Shown in pieces: positions 7,406 through 16,555 of a stretch of DNA of 30,336 nt (positions within the stretch are counted from its first letter, which is position 1; every line of letters starts with the position of its first letter). Both the position numbers and the translations under genes were made by a program. The notes under the pieces were generated by a model that searched no databases, was not told the DNA's origin, and was given only the letters and a program-made list of their open reading frames with translations. Source of the DNA: Anaerolineales bacterium UBA5069 (lineage in GTDB: Bacteria; Chloroflexota; Anaerolineae; Caldilineales; Caldilineaceae); NCBI GenBank assembly GCA_002415895.1, contig DIAV01000023.1:5803-36138 (forward strand), read 5' to 3'.

Positions 7406-9310
7406 ATGGGTGACAACCCCATCTCACCACAAGCGCCACGCCGATTCGCGCTCCTGCGCGCGCTGCTGCTTACTGCAGCATGCGCGGCATTGATTGGCTT
7501 TGCCGTCTTCAGCATTGAAGCGCGCCCCGCCCTGGGGCAGGATGCCACGCCAATCCCCGCTGAAGAGCCGGCCGTCGCGCCGTCGCAGACCCTGACCGAC
7601 AGCGCGGCGCTCACGGAGAGTGCGCCGGCTCAGTCCACCCTTCCGCAATTCACCGGCGTGCCGGCCGGCGGCCAGATAAGCGCACCCGACCAGGCATGTC
7701 GTCTCTGCCATGGCGACAGCACCGACACAAAAACGCTGCCCTCGGGTGAGCTCTTGCAGGTGGGTATTGACCTCGCCGTGTTGGAGAACTCTGTGCATGG
7801 CAGCCACGCGATTGCGGCGATCTTCTGCACGGATTGTCACCAGCCGCGCCAGCGCTACCAATTCCCCCACGCCGAAAACCCGGCGCAGACGCGTCACGAC
7901 TTCCAGACCGAAATCGCGGCCAGTTGCCAGAGCTGTCACGTCTCCATTGAACTGCACAACCCGGGCCATTTGCAGGCGCAGCGGGCCGGCACAAACGAGA
8001 ATCTGCCCACCTGCACCGACTGCCACGGCGGCCATGACGTTGGCGCCGTCGCTACAATGTATAGCGATCCGGTGGGCTACTGCCAGTCGTGCCACGCGAT
8101 TGCCGACATGGAAGAGCCGCAGGTCAAGTTTGCCCACGAGCAATTTGTGGGCAAACTGAGCGCCGACAAGAATTGCCAAACGTGCCATTCGGATCAGGTG
8201 CAGACGCAGTCGCAGCAGTGCGCCAATTGCCATGGCCTGCTGGACACCAGCGCCGAGCGCACGATGGAAGACGGCACAATCGAGACGCTGAATCTCAATG
8301 TGAATGCGCATGATGTCATCATGTCGGTGCATGGCGATCGCATGATTGATGGCGTCCAGTACCCTGCTCTGGAATGCACCGAATGTCACTCGGACATGGG
8401 CGAGAACGGCTTTCCGCACCCGCCCGATCTGCTGGTCAACCGCGCGCAGTTGCGAACAAGCGTGGAAGTGAACTGCGTGCGCTGTCATGAGGATGTGGGC
8501 AATCAAGCTGCCGACGGCATTCACGCCGAGCGCGCCGCCGAGGGCGAACTCAATGCAGCCTCCTGCGCAGATTGTCACGGCAGCCATTTGATCCTGCAGC
8601 CCAACGTGCCGCGCACGCGCATTAGCGATACCTGCGGCACCTGTCATGAAGATGTCTACACCCAATACCGTACGAGCGTGCATGGTTCAGCGCTTTATGG
8701 GCGCAACAATCCTGACGTGCCTGTTTGCACGGACTGCCACGGCGCGCACCAGATTGATGATCCGGGCACGGCTGCTTTCCGCCTGAGCTCGCCCGAAATG
8801 TGCGGCGACTGCCACGGCGACGAAGAGTTGATGGCCAAGTACGACATTTCGACCAACGTCTTCCAGAGCTACGTGTCGGACTTCCACGGACAAACGGTGA
8901 CACTCTTTGAGCACAATTCGCCCAATGAGCCCACCAACAAGGCTGTCTGTTATGACTGCCACGGCGTGCATGACATTCAATCGATCAGCGATGCCAGTGA
9001 GGAAGAGATTCAGGCGCGCTTGCTCATCACCTGCCAGAAGTGCCATCCCAACGCCAACGAGAACTTCCCATCATCGTGGATGAGTCACTACGAGCCGTCG
9101 CTTGAGCATTACCCGATTGTCTATCTGGTGAGCCTCTTCTACAAGATATTGATTCCCACAGTGCTGGGTGGCTTCCTGCTCTTCATTGGGTCGGACATTT
9201 TCCGCCGCCAGTCGGATCGCTTCCTGCGCCGGCGCGAGGCCAAGCGCGGCAAGAAGAGCGACACAAACCCAAAGAACGACGCAGGCGATGCAGGCGACGT
9301 GGGCGAATAA
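7406..9310 (+). CDS. Membrane-anchored 15-heme c-type cytochrome
   Basis: The protein has 634 residues: an N-terminal hydrophobic signal (about 14-38), a Pro/Ala/Thr linker, then fifteen CxxCH motifs between residues 98 and 547 (CRLCH, CTDCH, CQSCH, CTDCH, CQSCH, CQTCH, CANCH, CTECH, CVRCH, CADCH, CGTCH, CTDCH, CGDCH, CYDCH, CQKCH). Many are followed by G-x-H, typical of bis-His cytochrome c3/c7-like wires. A C-terminal membrane helix (about 572-596) and a basic, then Asp/Gly-rich cytoplasmic tail follow. The cytochrome b gene starts 40 bases downstream, so the two probably form a membrane complex passing electrons between quinol and the haem chain. No catalytic signature is seen. The ribosome binding site is weak; the start is supported by the signal peptide. 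Confidence 0.92.
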   Translation: MGDNPISPQAPRRFALLRALLLTAACAALIGFAVFSIEARPALGQDATPIPAEEPAVAPSQTLTDSAALTESAPAQSTLPQFTGVPAGGQISAPDQACRLCHGDSTDTKTLPSGELLQVGIDLAVLENSVHGSHAIAAIFCTDCHQPRQRYQFPHAENPAQTRHDFQTEIAASCQSCHVSIELHNPGHLQAQRAGTNENLPTCTDCHGGHDVGAVATMYSDPVGYCQSCHAIADMEEPQVKFAHEQFVGKLSADKNCQTCHSDQVQTQSQQCANCHGLLDTSAERTMEDGTIETLNLNVNAHDVIMSVHGDRMIDGVQYPALECTECHSDMGENGFPHPPDLLVNRAQLRTSVEVNCVRCHEDVGNQAADGIHAERAAEGELNAASCADCHGSHLILQPNVPRTRISDTCGTCHEDVYTQYRTSVHGSALYGRNNPDVPVCTDCHGAHQIDDPGTAAFRLSSPEMCGDCHGDEELMAKYDISTNVFQSYVSDFHGQTVTLFEHNSPNEPTNKAVCYDCHGVHDIQSISDASEEEIQARLLITCQKCHPNANENFPSSWMSHYEPSLEHYPIVYLVSLFYKILIPTVLGGFLLFIGSDIFRRQSDRFLRRREAKRGKKSDTNPKNDAGDAGDVGE

Positions 9311-9350
9311 GCTTGGCGCGCAGTGCATGTAGCATGAATGGAATAGCAAG

Positions 9351-10319
9351 ATGACCGTAGCAGAGAGCAGATCAACCGAAGTGACAGGCAAACGGGATCC
9401 GGCGGATCTCGCGCTTGCACCCACCCTGCCCAATGCAGTTGCGCACAGCGAGGAAGAGCTCGACGAGCACATTCTGCGCTTCCCGATTCCAGACCGCATT
9501 GAGCACATCATTACGATTGTCAGTTTCACGGTGCTGGCGACGACGGGGCTGCCGCAGATGTACTCTACGTGGCCGCCAATGCAGGCCGCGATTGGCGCTA
9601 TGGGTGGCATTGAGACCATTCGCATTGTTCACCGCGTCGCGGCTTCGGTGTTGATTCTTGCTTCCATCTGGCACATCGCGGTAATGGGCTACAAGATCTA
9701 CGTCAAGCGCGTGCGCATGACAATGTTGCCCGGCTGGGATGATGTTGTGCACGCCGTGCAGGCGCTGGGTTACAACTTCCGCATTACCAGGAACCCGCCG
9801 CGCATGGGCAAGTTTAACTTTATGGAGAAGGCCGAGTATTGGGCGCTGGTGTGGGGTACTGGCGTGATGATGGTGACGGGCTACATGCTCTGGAATCCCA
9901 TTGCCACCACGCGGCTGCTGCCTGGCTCCATCATTCCTGTCGCGCGCATGGCGCATGGCCTGGAAGCTGTGCTGGCGGTGCTCTCGATTCTTACCTGGCA
10001 TATGTACCACGTGCATCTCAAGCGCTTCAACAAGAGCATGTTTACAGGCTATATCAGTCGTGAGGAGATGGAAGAGGAGCACCAGCTTGAGCTGGAGCTG
10101 CACGATGAAGGCAAGGCCCGCCCCATGGCGCGCAACAAGGAAAACAAGCGCCGTCGGGCACGCATCTATGTGCCGATTGCCGGTGCAATTACGGCCTTGC
10201 TCTTTGTGGCAACATTCTACTTCCTTACGTTTGAGCAAACGGCGATAACCACAGTGCCACCATCGTCGGATGCGAGTATCTCTGTGCCGCTGACGCCCAC
10301 TCCGCCGCAAGTGCAGTAG
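9351..10319 (+). CDS. Cytochrome b, four-helix di-heme type, with extra C-terminal helix
   Basis: This 322-residue membrane protein belongs to the cytochrome b561/FdhI-like family (formate dehydrogenase gamma and Ni/Fe-hydrogenase b subunits). The four core helices are at about 50-68, 92-112, 162-180 and 198-221. Histidines suited to bind two haems are H52 (R-I-E-H), H94 (I-V-H-R-V), H108 (S-I-W-H), H202 (A-R-M-A-H-G) and H217/H220 (W-H-M-Y-H-V-H). A charged Glu/Lys/Arg-rich cytoplasmic segment (237-270) leads to a fifth helix (273-293) and a Pro/Thr-rich tail. Family members exchange electrons with the quinone pool; next to the 15-heme cytochrome it should be the quinone-facing subunit. Direction of electron flow is not shown. 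A 40-base gap to the upstream gene implies co-transcription. Confidence 0.92.
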   Translation: MTVAESRSTEVTGKRDPADLALAPTLPNAVAHSEEELDEHILRFPIPDRIEHIITIVSFTVLATTGLPQMYSTWPPMQAAIGAMGGIETIRIVHRVAASVLILASIWHIAVMGYKIYVKRVRMTMLPGWDDVVHAVQALGYNFRITRNPPRMGKFNFMEKAEYWALVWGTGVMMVTGYMLWNPIATTRLLPGSIIPVARMAHGLEAVLAVLSILTWHMYHVHLKRFNKSMFTGYISREEMEEEHQLELELHDEGKARPMARNKENKRRRARIYVPIAGAITALLFVATFYFLTFEQTAITTVPPSSDASISVPLTPTPPQVQ

Positions 10320-10336
10320 CAGGGCGCCAACGGGCC

Positions 10337-10368
10337 GTCCCCCGGGAAGCTGATCAGCTCGGGGAGAC
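10337..10368 (+). terminator. Bulged hairpin after the cytochrome b gene
   Basis: An inner palindrome AGCTGATCAGCT (10348-10359) is flanked by CCCCG and CGGGG arms, and outer GTC and GAC also pair, giving one long hairpin with a GGA bulge. It begins 18 bases after the stop codon. No T-run follows. It separates the cytochrome b gene from the decaheme gene. Confidence 0.5.
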
Positions 10369-10601
10369 AGTTGGTCATGAGTGGGTTGAGCGAGGGTTGT
10401 GTGTCGCAGCAAGGCCGTTTCGTTGTTTGCAGTTGTACAACAGCGCAGGTATCCGCCAGATCCAACCCCCCGCCCGGGAGGAAGGAGGAGCCCCACGAAC
10501 CACTATCACGTGCAGTCTCTATTCAGTTGGTTCTCAGTCGTACCTTGCGAGAATCACCGACCATCATCGATCAGCATGATCAACACAGATGAGGTGAGCA
10601 T
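10369..10601. other. Leader of the decaheme gene
   Basis: About 230 bases without a supported gene. A purine-rich AGGAAGGAGGAG at about 10480-10491 looks like a very strong Shine-Dalgarno sequence, but no start codon lies at the right distance. A small dyad GATCAGCATGATC occurs at about 10570-10582. With the hairpin at 10337, this suggests that the decaheme gene has its own leader; I cannot place a promoter. Confidence 0.4.
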
Positions 10602-12716
10602 ATGAAAAAAGTATTACTCCTCGCAAGTCTGGTAGGTATGGTCGCGTTTGCGCTCTTCCTGGGGACAGGCGTAGCGCTGGCGCAGGACGCAGCGGAGCCT
10701 GCTGTGCCCTTCACGGGTACAGTGCCGTTCCTGAGCGAGTGGATGGGGTCGGCCCACGCCGACGCCGCCTCTGAAGCATTCAACCACTGGAATGAGGAAG
10801 ATCCTGCTGAAATTCCCGTGGAATGTGCAAAGTGTCACAGCAGCACAGGATACCAGGATTATGTCGGTGCGGATGGCAGCGAAGTCAACGTCGTTGACAC
10901 GCCCCATGCGCTCGGCACCGTCGTGGACTGCGTTGCGTGCCACAACAGCGGCACAATCGGCAAGACCAGTGTGATCATGCCCTCGGGCATTGAGCTCACG
11001 AATCTTGGTGACGAAGCGCGCTGCATGGAATGCCATCAGGGACGCGAATCCAAGATCAGCGTCGACGCGGCGCTTGAAGCGGCAGCAGTCGCAGATGTGG
11101 ATACAGTAAGCGAAGAACTTGGCTTCCTGAATATCCATTACTACGCCGCCGCCGCCACGAAGTACGGCACCCTGGCCAAGGGCGGCTACGAGTATGAAGG
11201 CAAGAGCTATGACGGCAACTTTGCCCATGTTGATGGGTACAGCACCTGCATTGACTGCCACAACTCGCATACGCTTGAGGTGAAGCTCGAAGAGTGTGCC
11301 ACCTGCCACGAAGGCGTGGCCTCCGTAGAAGATGTGCAAGCCATCCGCATGGAAGGCTCGCAGGTCGACTATAACGGCAACGGCGACCTGGAAGAGGGCA
11401 TCTTCGCAGAGGTGCAGGGTTTGCAGGAGTCGCTGTTTGCCAATATCCAGGCCTATGCCGCTGAAGTGGCAGAAGCCCCGATTGTCTACAGCCCGGCTGC
11501 ATACCCGTACTTCTTCAACGACACCAACGCCGATGGCGCACTTGGCGACGACGAGGCAGTCTTCCCGAATGCCTTCAAGTCGTGGACACCGCGCCTCGTC
11601 AAGGCTGCCTACAACTACCAGACTTCAATTAAGGACCCCGGCTCCTATGTGCACGGTGGCAAGTACATCATCCAGTTGTTGTTTGACTCGATTGATGACT
11701 TGAACCAGGCGCTGGCCGAGCCGATGGACATGGCAGCGATGGCCCGGATTGACTCCGGCCACTTCGCTGGTTCTGAAGAAGCATTCCGCCATTGGGACGA
11801 AGAGGGTGTGGTGCCCGGAAGCTGTGCAAAGTGCCATGCTTCCGATGGCTTGCCCACTTTCCTTGCCGAAGGTGTCAACGTCTCCACGATGCCGTCCAAT
11901 GGCCTGCAATGCTCGACATGTCACAATGATCTGGTTGAGTTCACCCGGTACGAAGTTGAGAGCGTCAAGTTCCCCAGCGGTGCTGTGATTAGCGCTGAAG
12001 AGCCCGACACCAACCTCTGCCTGAACTGCCACCAGGGGCGCGAGTCCGCCGTCAGCGTCAGCAAGCTGATTGGTGACACAGAGCCCGATGCGCAGTCCGA
12101 AAGCCTGCGCTTCATCAATCCCCACTACTTTGCCGCCGGCGCCACACTCTACGGCAGCGAAGCAATGGGCATGTACCAGTATGAAGGCAAGGAATACGCC
12201 GGCCTTAACGAACACTCCGGCACAAACCAGTGCAGCGACTGCCATCAAACGCATGCGCTCACGGTGGACCCGAACGTGTGCGCCGAATGCCATGAAGAAG
12301 TCGAATCTGCTGAGGACTTCGTGAATGTTCGGTACAACTTCGCAGACTACGATGGTGACGGCGATGATGCCGAGGGCCTCGCTCTTGAAGAAGAGACGAT
12401 GCTCGAAGCGCTCTATGCTGGCATTCAGGCATACGCTGCGGATACAGCCGGTGCGGCGATTCTCTACGACGGTCACAGCTACCCGTACTTCTTCGCAGAC
12501 CTGAATGCGAACGGCGAGCTGGATGCCGACGAAGCGAATGGCGGCAATTCCTACAAGAACTGGACCCCGCGCCTGTTGCGCGCCGCCTACAACTTCCAGT
12601 GGGCGCAGAAGGACCCCGGCTCGTTCGTGCACAACGGCATCTATGTTATTCAGGCGCTCTATGACAGCCTGGAAGACATCGGCGTCGACGTGTCGGCCAT
12701 GTCGCGGCCCGAATAA
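10602..12716 (+). CDS. Secreted decaheme cytochrome of two tandem pentaheme modules with Ca-binding-type loops
   Basis: The protein has 704 residues. A Sec signal peptide (about 1-28, ending A-L-A-Q) precedes two homologous modules, about 40-372 and 382-700. Haem motifs lie at C75, C110, C141, C216 and C232 in the first and at C408, C437, C473, C544 and C560 in the second, offset by 327-333 residues. Both modules contain C-x-x-C-H-Q-G-R-E-S, I-x-x-H-Y-[YF]-A-A, Y-E-G-K, a W-T-P-R-L segment and K-D-P-G-S-[YF]-V-H. Each also has two acidic D-x-[ND]-x-[ND]-G loops (256, 307, 582 and 633), two of which match the 12-position EF-hand pattern exactly. No membrane anchor or sorting signal is seen, so it is probably released or surface-bound. 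GAGGTGAGC lies just before the ATG. I do not recognise the family; an extracellular electron-carrier role is inferred. Confidence 0.92.
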   Translation: MKKVLLLASLVGMVAFALFLGTGVALAQDAAEPAVPFTGTVPFLSEWMGSAHADAASEAFNHWNEEDPAEIPVECAKCHSSTGYQDYVGADGSEVNVVDTPHALGTVVDCVACHNSGTIGKTSVIMPSGIELTNLGDEARCMECHQGRESKISVDAALEAAAVADVDTVSEELGFLNIHYYAAAATKYGTLAKGGYEYEGKSYDGNFAHVDGYSTCIDCHNSHTLEVKLEECATCHEGVASVEDVQAIRMEGSQVDYNGNGDLEEGIFAEVQGLQESLFANIQAYAAEVAEAPIVYSPAAYPYFFNDTNADGALGDDEAVFPNAFKSWTPRLVKAAYNYQTSIKDPGSYVHGGKYIIQLLFDSIDDLNQALAEPMDMAAMARIDSGHFAGSEEAFRHWDEEGVVPGSCAKCHASDGLPTFLAEGVNVSTMPSNGLQCSTCHNDLVEFTRYEVESVKFPSGAVISAEEPDTNLCLNCHQGRESAVSVSKLIGDTEPDAQSESLRFINPHYFAAGATLYGSEAMGMYQYEGKEYAGLNEHSGTNQCSDCHQTHALTVDPNVCAECHEEVESAEDFVNVRYNFADYDGDGDDAEGLALEEETMLEALYAGIQAYAADTAGAAILYDGHSYPYFFADLNANGELDADEANGGNSYKNWTPRLLRAAYNFQWAQKDPGSFVHNGIYVIQALYDSLEDIGVDVSAMSRPE

Positions 12717-12819
12717 GGTTCAGCCTTCGCAGAGAGTCGTGGCGGCCTCCGCCGCAACGATAGGGTGGTCCCTCGCACATGCGACGGCGAGCGGCCAGGC
12801 ACACAAACCCTGGATTGAA

Positions 12820-12849
12820 CATGACCGGGCGCTTCGGCGCCCGGTCATG
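12820..12849 (+). terminator. 13-base-pair UUCG hairpin after the decaheme gene
   Basis: A perfect stem, CATGACCGGGCGC (12820-12832) against GCGCCCGGTCATG (12837-12849), is closed by the very stable tetraloop TTCG. It lies about 105 bases after the stop codon and is not followed by a T-run. It would form a robust mRNA 3' end or a U-less terminator. Confidence 0.65.
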
Positions 12850-13097
12850 AATTCCGAGGGGGCAACAGCAAAAGCATTACAGCCTCGCTTCCAGCGCCAC
12901 CGCCACGTTTGCGATATTGCACAGGGCGGAAGCGGGCATTAACAGCGAGCGCCTCATGGTGCACCGCACAATTATTAAATGAACCAATCTACCAGTCAAT
13001 CACGCGCCCAATTGCCATACGCCCACACTTTCCCGCATCCACACCCCTGCACTGGTAGACATAAGCACCGGATCGGCGGAGCAAAACAGGCCGCTTG

Positions 13098-13106
13098 TGC
13101 TATAAT
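13098..13106 (+). promoter_or_regulatory. Extended -10 promoter before ccmH
   Basis: TGCTATAAT is a perfect extended -10 element (TG-N-TATAAT at 13101-13106). No good -35 is present 17 bases upstream, as is usual for extended -10 promoters. Transcription would start near 13113, very close to the ribosome binding site GGAGG (13115-13119), so the leader would be only about a dozen bases. Confidence 0.5.
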
Positions 13107-13124
13107 TGCTACCCGGAGGATGTG

Positions 13125-13739
13125 ATGATCGAGAGCAGCCACAGCAGACAAGACATGCAATATCGTCAGTTTGGCATGCACCGGCATGCGTATGCAGCCA
13201 TGCGAAAACAGTCCGGCGTGCGCGCCCTTGTGGTGGCGCTGGCCGTTGCCACGGCACTCTGGGCTGCGCTTGCCGCCCGCCCGCTGCTTGCGCAGAACGT
13301 AGACCCGACGCCCATCCCTGCGCAGGAGCCCGCGGCCGCGGCCGGCACACCGGTCAGCGCAAACGACATCAATGCCGTGGCACGCCAGTTGTGGTGTCCT
13401 CTTTGCAGCGGCGTGCGCCTGGACGCATGCGAGTTGAAGGCCTGCGCACAGATGAAGGACGAGATCGGCATTATGCTCGGCCAGGGCACCCAAGTGCAGG
13501 AGATTAAAGACATTTTCGTCAACCGCTATGGGCCGCAGGTCTTGGGTGAACCGCCGCGCTCCGGTTTCAACTGGCTGGCGTGGGCGCTGCCTTTTATTGT
13601 GTTGGTGGGTGGCGGTGTCTACCTCTACACACGTGCGCGCGCCATGGGGCGCGAACCGAATCCGGCCCCATCTGTGGCCGCCGCGCCCACCAGCGAGTAC
13701 GACCGCAAGCTGGACGCTGAACTGAAACAATACGACTGA
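13125..13739 (+). CDS. ccmH: CcmH-like cytochrome c maturation thiol protein with extra Cys pair
   Basis: CcmH works at the outer membrane face to keep the CxxCH thiols of apocytochromes reduced for CcmF. This 204-residue version has an N-terminal hydrophobic signal or anchor (about 32-57), the core motif Q-L-W-C-P-L-C-S-G (C91 and C94, matching the family L-R-C-P-x-C), then N-R-Y-G and a C-terminal membrane helix (about 149-169), the usual CcmH order. A second pair, C102 and C107 (A-C-E-L-K-A-C), follows the first closely and is not part of the classical motif. GGAGG lies 5 bases before the ATG at 13125; the frame is open to a TTG at 13095, and the signal-like part begins at an internal Met (residue 26), so the start is uncertain. 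First gene of ccmH-ccmG-ccmF-ccmI. Confidence 0.88.
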   Translation: MIESSHSRQDMQYRQFGMHRHAYAAMRKQSGVRALVVALAVATALWAALAARPLLAQNVDPTPIPAQEPAAAAGTPVSANDINAVARQLWCPLCSGVRLDACELKACAQMKDEIGIMLGQGTQVQEIKDIFVNRYGPQVLGEPPRSGFNWLAWALPFIVLVGGGVYLYTRARAMGREPNPAPSVAAAPTSEYDRKLDAELKQYD

Positions 13740-13755
13740 AAAGCCGAGAGATTCC

Positions 13756-14358
13756 ATGAGCCTTGATCCATTGCTAACCGGTGACCCTTTGCTCACCGAC
13801 GACACATTGTTACCCGCAGAAGGTCCGCAGAAGCGGTCGGTCTACATTTGGCAGGGCGCGATTGTGCTGGTGCTGCTGCTGCTCTTTGCTGGGCTTGGCT
13901 TTCAGCTCTGGCGCACGAACCATGCAGAGCAGCGCGCAGCAGGCAGTGCGCCCGCATTCACCGTTACCACCTTTGACGGCGAGACGATCAGCTCGGCGGA
14001 TTTGCTGGGCAAGGGCGTTGTGCTCAACTTCTGGGCCTCATGGTGTGATCCCTGTCGTGAGGAAGCGGACCTTTTGCAGGCCAACTGGGAGCGCGAGCGC
14101 GAGAACGGCATCGTCTTTGTGGGCCTGGATTATCTTGATCAGGAGCCTGCCGCGCTGGCCTACATGGAAGAGTTCGGCATCACCTATCCCAGCGGGCAGG
14201 ACTTGCAGAGCAACGCCGCGCGCCGCTACGGCATCAAGGGTGTGCCGGAGACCTTCTTCATCAACCCCGAAGGCGCCATTACCGAGATTGTCATTGGCCC
14301 CATCACAGGCCAGGCGCGCATGGATACGCTCCTCGACGAAATTCGCCCCGTGCAGTAG
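13756..14358 (+). CDS. ccmG: CcmG/DsbE-type thioredoxin-like protein (TlpA family)
   Basis: This 200-residue membrane-anchored thiol-disulfide oxidoreductase donates electrons to CcmH and apocytochromes. A cytoplasmic N-terminus of about 28 residues with a repeated D-P-L-L-T-[GD]-D is followed by a membrane helix (about 31-51). The thioredoxin fold begins near 64 and has the active site [12 protein letters not shown] (C97 and C100), a cis-proline context K-G-V-P-E-T-F-F (P164) and a C-terminal T-G-Q. The W-C-x-P-C and acidic surroundings are typical of reducing TlpA/CcmG proteins. It starts 16 bases after ccmH. It is one of several TlpA-like types, so assignment to cytochrome maturation rests on its position between ccmH and ccmF. 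Confidence 0.9.
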   Translation: MSLDPLLTGDPLLTDDTLLPAEGPQKRSVYIWQGAIVLVLLLLFAGLGFQLWRTNHAEQRAAGSAPAFTVTTFDGETISSADLLGKGVVLNFWASWCDPCREEADLLQANWERERENGIVFVGLDYLDQEPAALAYMEEFGITYPSGQDLQSNAARRYGIKGVPETFFINPEGAITEIVIGPITGQARMDTLLDEIRPVQ

Positions 14359-14435
14359 ATGTTGCTGCACGCACTATCTTGCGTCTGCGCCCGGCGCTGC
14401 ACGCACCTGCATTACCTGGACCATAAGGATTTCCC

Positions 14436-16430
14436 ATGATCTTCGACGTCGGCCATCTCCTGTTGATTACCGCCTTGCTGCTGGCGATATTTGGTGTTGT
14501 CGTCGCGTTTTGGGGCGGGCACACCCGCAACGTCAAACTGGTGGCAAGCAGCTTCAACGCTGTGTACGCCACCTTTGCCCTGGTGGCCCTGGCAGCAGTG
14601 ATCCTCTGGTACGGATTGCTGGGCGATCACTTTGAGTTAAGCTATGTGTGGAATCACTCGGAGATTGCGCTACCCAACTTCTACAAATTTGCGGCGCTGT
14701 GGGGCGGCCAGGCCGGCAGCCTGCTCTTCTGGGTCCTCATTCTCACAGCCTTTGGCACGGCTGTTGCGCTGCAGAATCGAAACAAGCACCAGGTGCTCAT
14801 GCCGTATGTGAATGGCGTGCTCATGTTCACCTCGGTCTTCTTTCTTACGCTGCTCGTCTTTGCTGCCAGCCCCTTTGAGCGCGTGGCCTTTGTCCCTGCC
14901 GATGGGCAGGGGTTGAACCCGCTGCTGCAGAACTATTGGATGGTCATCCACCCTGTCATGCTCTACCTGGGCTATGTGGGGCTGGCGGTGCCCTTTGCCT
15001 TTGCCGGCGCCGCACTCATCAGCCGCAAGCTGGACAACGAATGGGTGCGCACTGTGCGCCGCTGGACGCTCATCCCCTGGCTCTTCCTCTCGCTGGGTAT
15101 CATCATGGGCAGCCAGTGGGCCTACATGGAACTGGGGTGGGGCGGCTACTGGGCATGGGACCCTGTGGAAAATGCCTCGTTCCTGCCGTGGCTAACGGCA
15201 ACGGCCTTCCTGCACAGCATCATCATTCAGGAGCAGCGCGGCATCCTCAAGGTGTGGAACATGGTGCTCATCTGGGCCACCTACTTCCTCGTAATCCTGG
15301 GCACCTTCACCACGCGCAGCGGCGTGCTGGAGAGTGTGCATGCGTTTGCGCGCAGCAATGTGGGCGTCTACTTCCTTGTCTTCCTGATTATTGTGGTCTT
15401 CAGCTTCCTCTATCTACTCTTTACACGCCTGCCGCTGCTCAAGGCCGAACAGCCAATTGACTCCTACATGAGCCGCGAGGCAGCCTTTTTGGCCAACAAC
15501 TGGGTCTTTGCGGCCATCGCCTTTGCCACGCTGTGGGGCACCTTCTTCCCCATGTTTAGTGAGCTATTGACGGGCCAGCGCATTAGTGTGGCCGCGCCCT
15601 TCTTCAACAAGGTGAACGGGCCCCTCTTCATGCTGCTGGTGATTCTCATGGGCGTTGGGCCGCTCATGGGCTGGCGGCATACCAGCGCGGCTTCCCTGCG
15701 CAAGCAGTTTGTGTGGCCGTTGATTGCCATGGTGGTGATTGGCGTTGTCACCTATTTTGTGGGCCGCAGCATCTTTGCTTCACTGGGGCTGGCCGTACTC
15801 GCCTTTGCCGCAGCCACAATTGTGCAGGAGTATGTGCGCGGATTGATGGCGCGCCGCGCCACCACAAACGAGAATTACCTGGTGGCCATGGGCAACCTGT
15901 GGCGTCGCAACGGCCGTCGCTATGGCGGCTACCTGGTCCACCTCTCCATTGTGATGATTGGCGTGGCCGTTGTAGGCAACGAGTTCTATCAGCAGACTAC
16001 GAATGTCACCCTTGCCCGCGGTGAGGTGGTGCAGCTTGGCGGCTTTGATATCGAATTTGGCGGTATGCGCGTGGAGAACGAATCCAACCGCGATGTCTAT
16101 GCAGCGCAGGTGACGATTTTCGACACGGACTCGGGCAAGCAACTGGGCGAGATTGCGCCCAGCCGCAATGTCTACTTCAAGACACCCGACATGCCCACCA
16201 GTGAGGTGGGGCTGCGCATGACCCCCATTCAGGATGTCTACGTTGTACTCAACGGCTGGGATGATACGGGCAACTCGGCCACCTTCACCATCTACATCAA
16301 TCCGCTGACCATGTGGATGTGGATTGGCGGGCTGGTATTGATGCTGGGCACGCTGATCGCCTCGTGGCCCAGTCCAACGCGCCGCCGCAGCGAAACCTTC
16401 TCGGCTGTGGCCTACGCAACCGGCGACTAA
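14436..16430 (+). CDS. ccmF: Haem lyase subunit CcmF
   Basis: CcmF is the polytopic membrane protein that attaches haem from CcmE to CxxCH motifs. The protein has 664 residues, typical for the family, and many hydrophobic segments. The WWD signature of haem-handling proteins is at 235-246 ([12 protein letters not shown]). Conserved histidines suited as haem ligands flank it: H172 in [10 protein letters not shown] and H260 in F-L-H-S. The segment [14 protein letters not shown] and the large extracytoplasmic domain before the last helix also match the family. AAGGAT lies 6 bases before the ATG. It follows ccmG by 77 bases. Confidence 0.97.
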   Translation: MIFDVGHLLLITALLLAIFGVVVAFWGGHTRNVKLVASSFNAVYATFALVALAAVILWYGLLGDHFELSYVWNHSEIALPNFYKFAALWGGQAGSLLFWVLILTAFGTAVALQNRNKHQVLMPYVNGVLMFTSVFFLTLLVFAASPFERVAFVPADGQGLNPLLQNYWMVIHPVMLYLGYVGLAVPFAFAGAALISRKLDNEWVRTVRRWTLIPWLFLSLGIIMGSQWAYMELGWGGYWAWDPVENASFLPWLTATAFLHSIIIQEQRGILKVWNMVLIWATYFLVILGTFTTRSGVLESVHAFARSNVGVYFLVFLIIVVFSFLYLLFTRLPLLKAEQPIDSYMSREAAFLANNWVFAAIAFATLWGTFFPMFSELLTGQRISVAAPFFNKVNGPLFMLLVILMGVGPLMGWRHTSAASLRKQFVWPLIAMVVIGVVTYFVGRSIFASLGLAVLAFAAATIVQEYVRGLMARRATTNENYLVAMGNLWRRNGRRYGGYLVHLSIVMIGVAVVGNEFYQQTTNVTLARGEVVQLGGFDIEFGGMRVENESNRDVYAAQVTIFDTDSGKQLGEIAPSRNVYFKTPDMPTSEVGLRMTPIQDVYVVLNGWDDTGNSATFTIYINPLTMWMWIGGLVLMLGTLIASWPSPTRRRSETFSAVAYATGD

Positions 16431-16555
16431 ACGCACGTCCTGGTGAAAACAGCAGCCTGACGCAAGGGCGCAAGGCAATACGGATTTTACTGCGGATTTG
16501 GTTGCGCGTACCCGAGCAGTCTTGTCAAGATGGTATTCCACGAAACAGGTAGATC

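Larger units (their letters stand above)
12717..13124. other. Intergenic region between the decaheme gene and ccmH
   Basis: This 408-base stretch holds the UUCG hairpin at 12820-12849 and the extended -10 element at 13098-13106. The part between (12850-13090) has a short AT-rich patch near 12970 and no supported gene on either strand. Confidence 0.6.

Noticed and set aside
7424..8683. Minus-strand open frame of 419 codons
   Set aside because: It is the antisense shadow of the 15-heme gene and shows only the His/Ala-rich composition expected from reversed CxxCH codons.
10371..10605. Three overlapping small plus-strand open frames in the decaheme leader
   Set aside because: None has a start codon at the right distance from the purine-rich site, and none resembles a known leader peptide.
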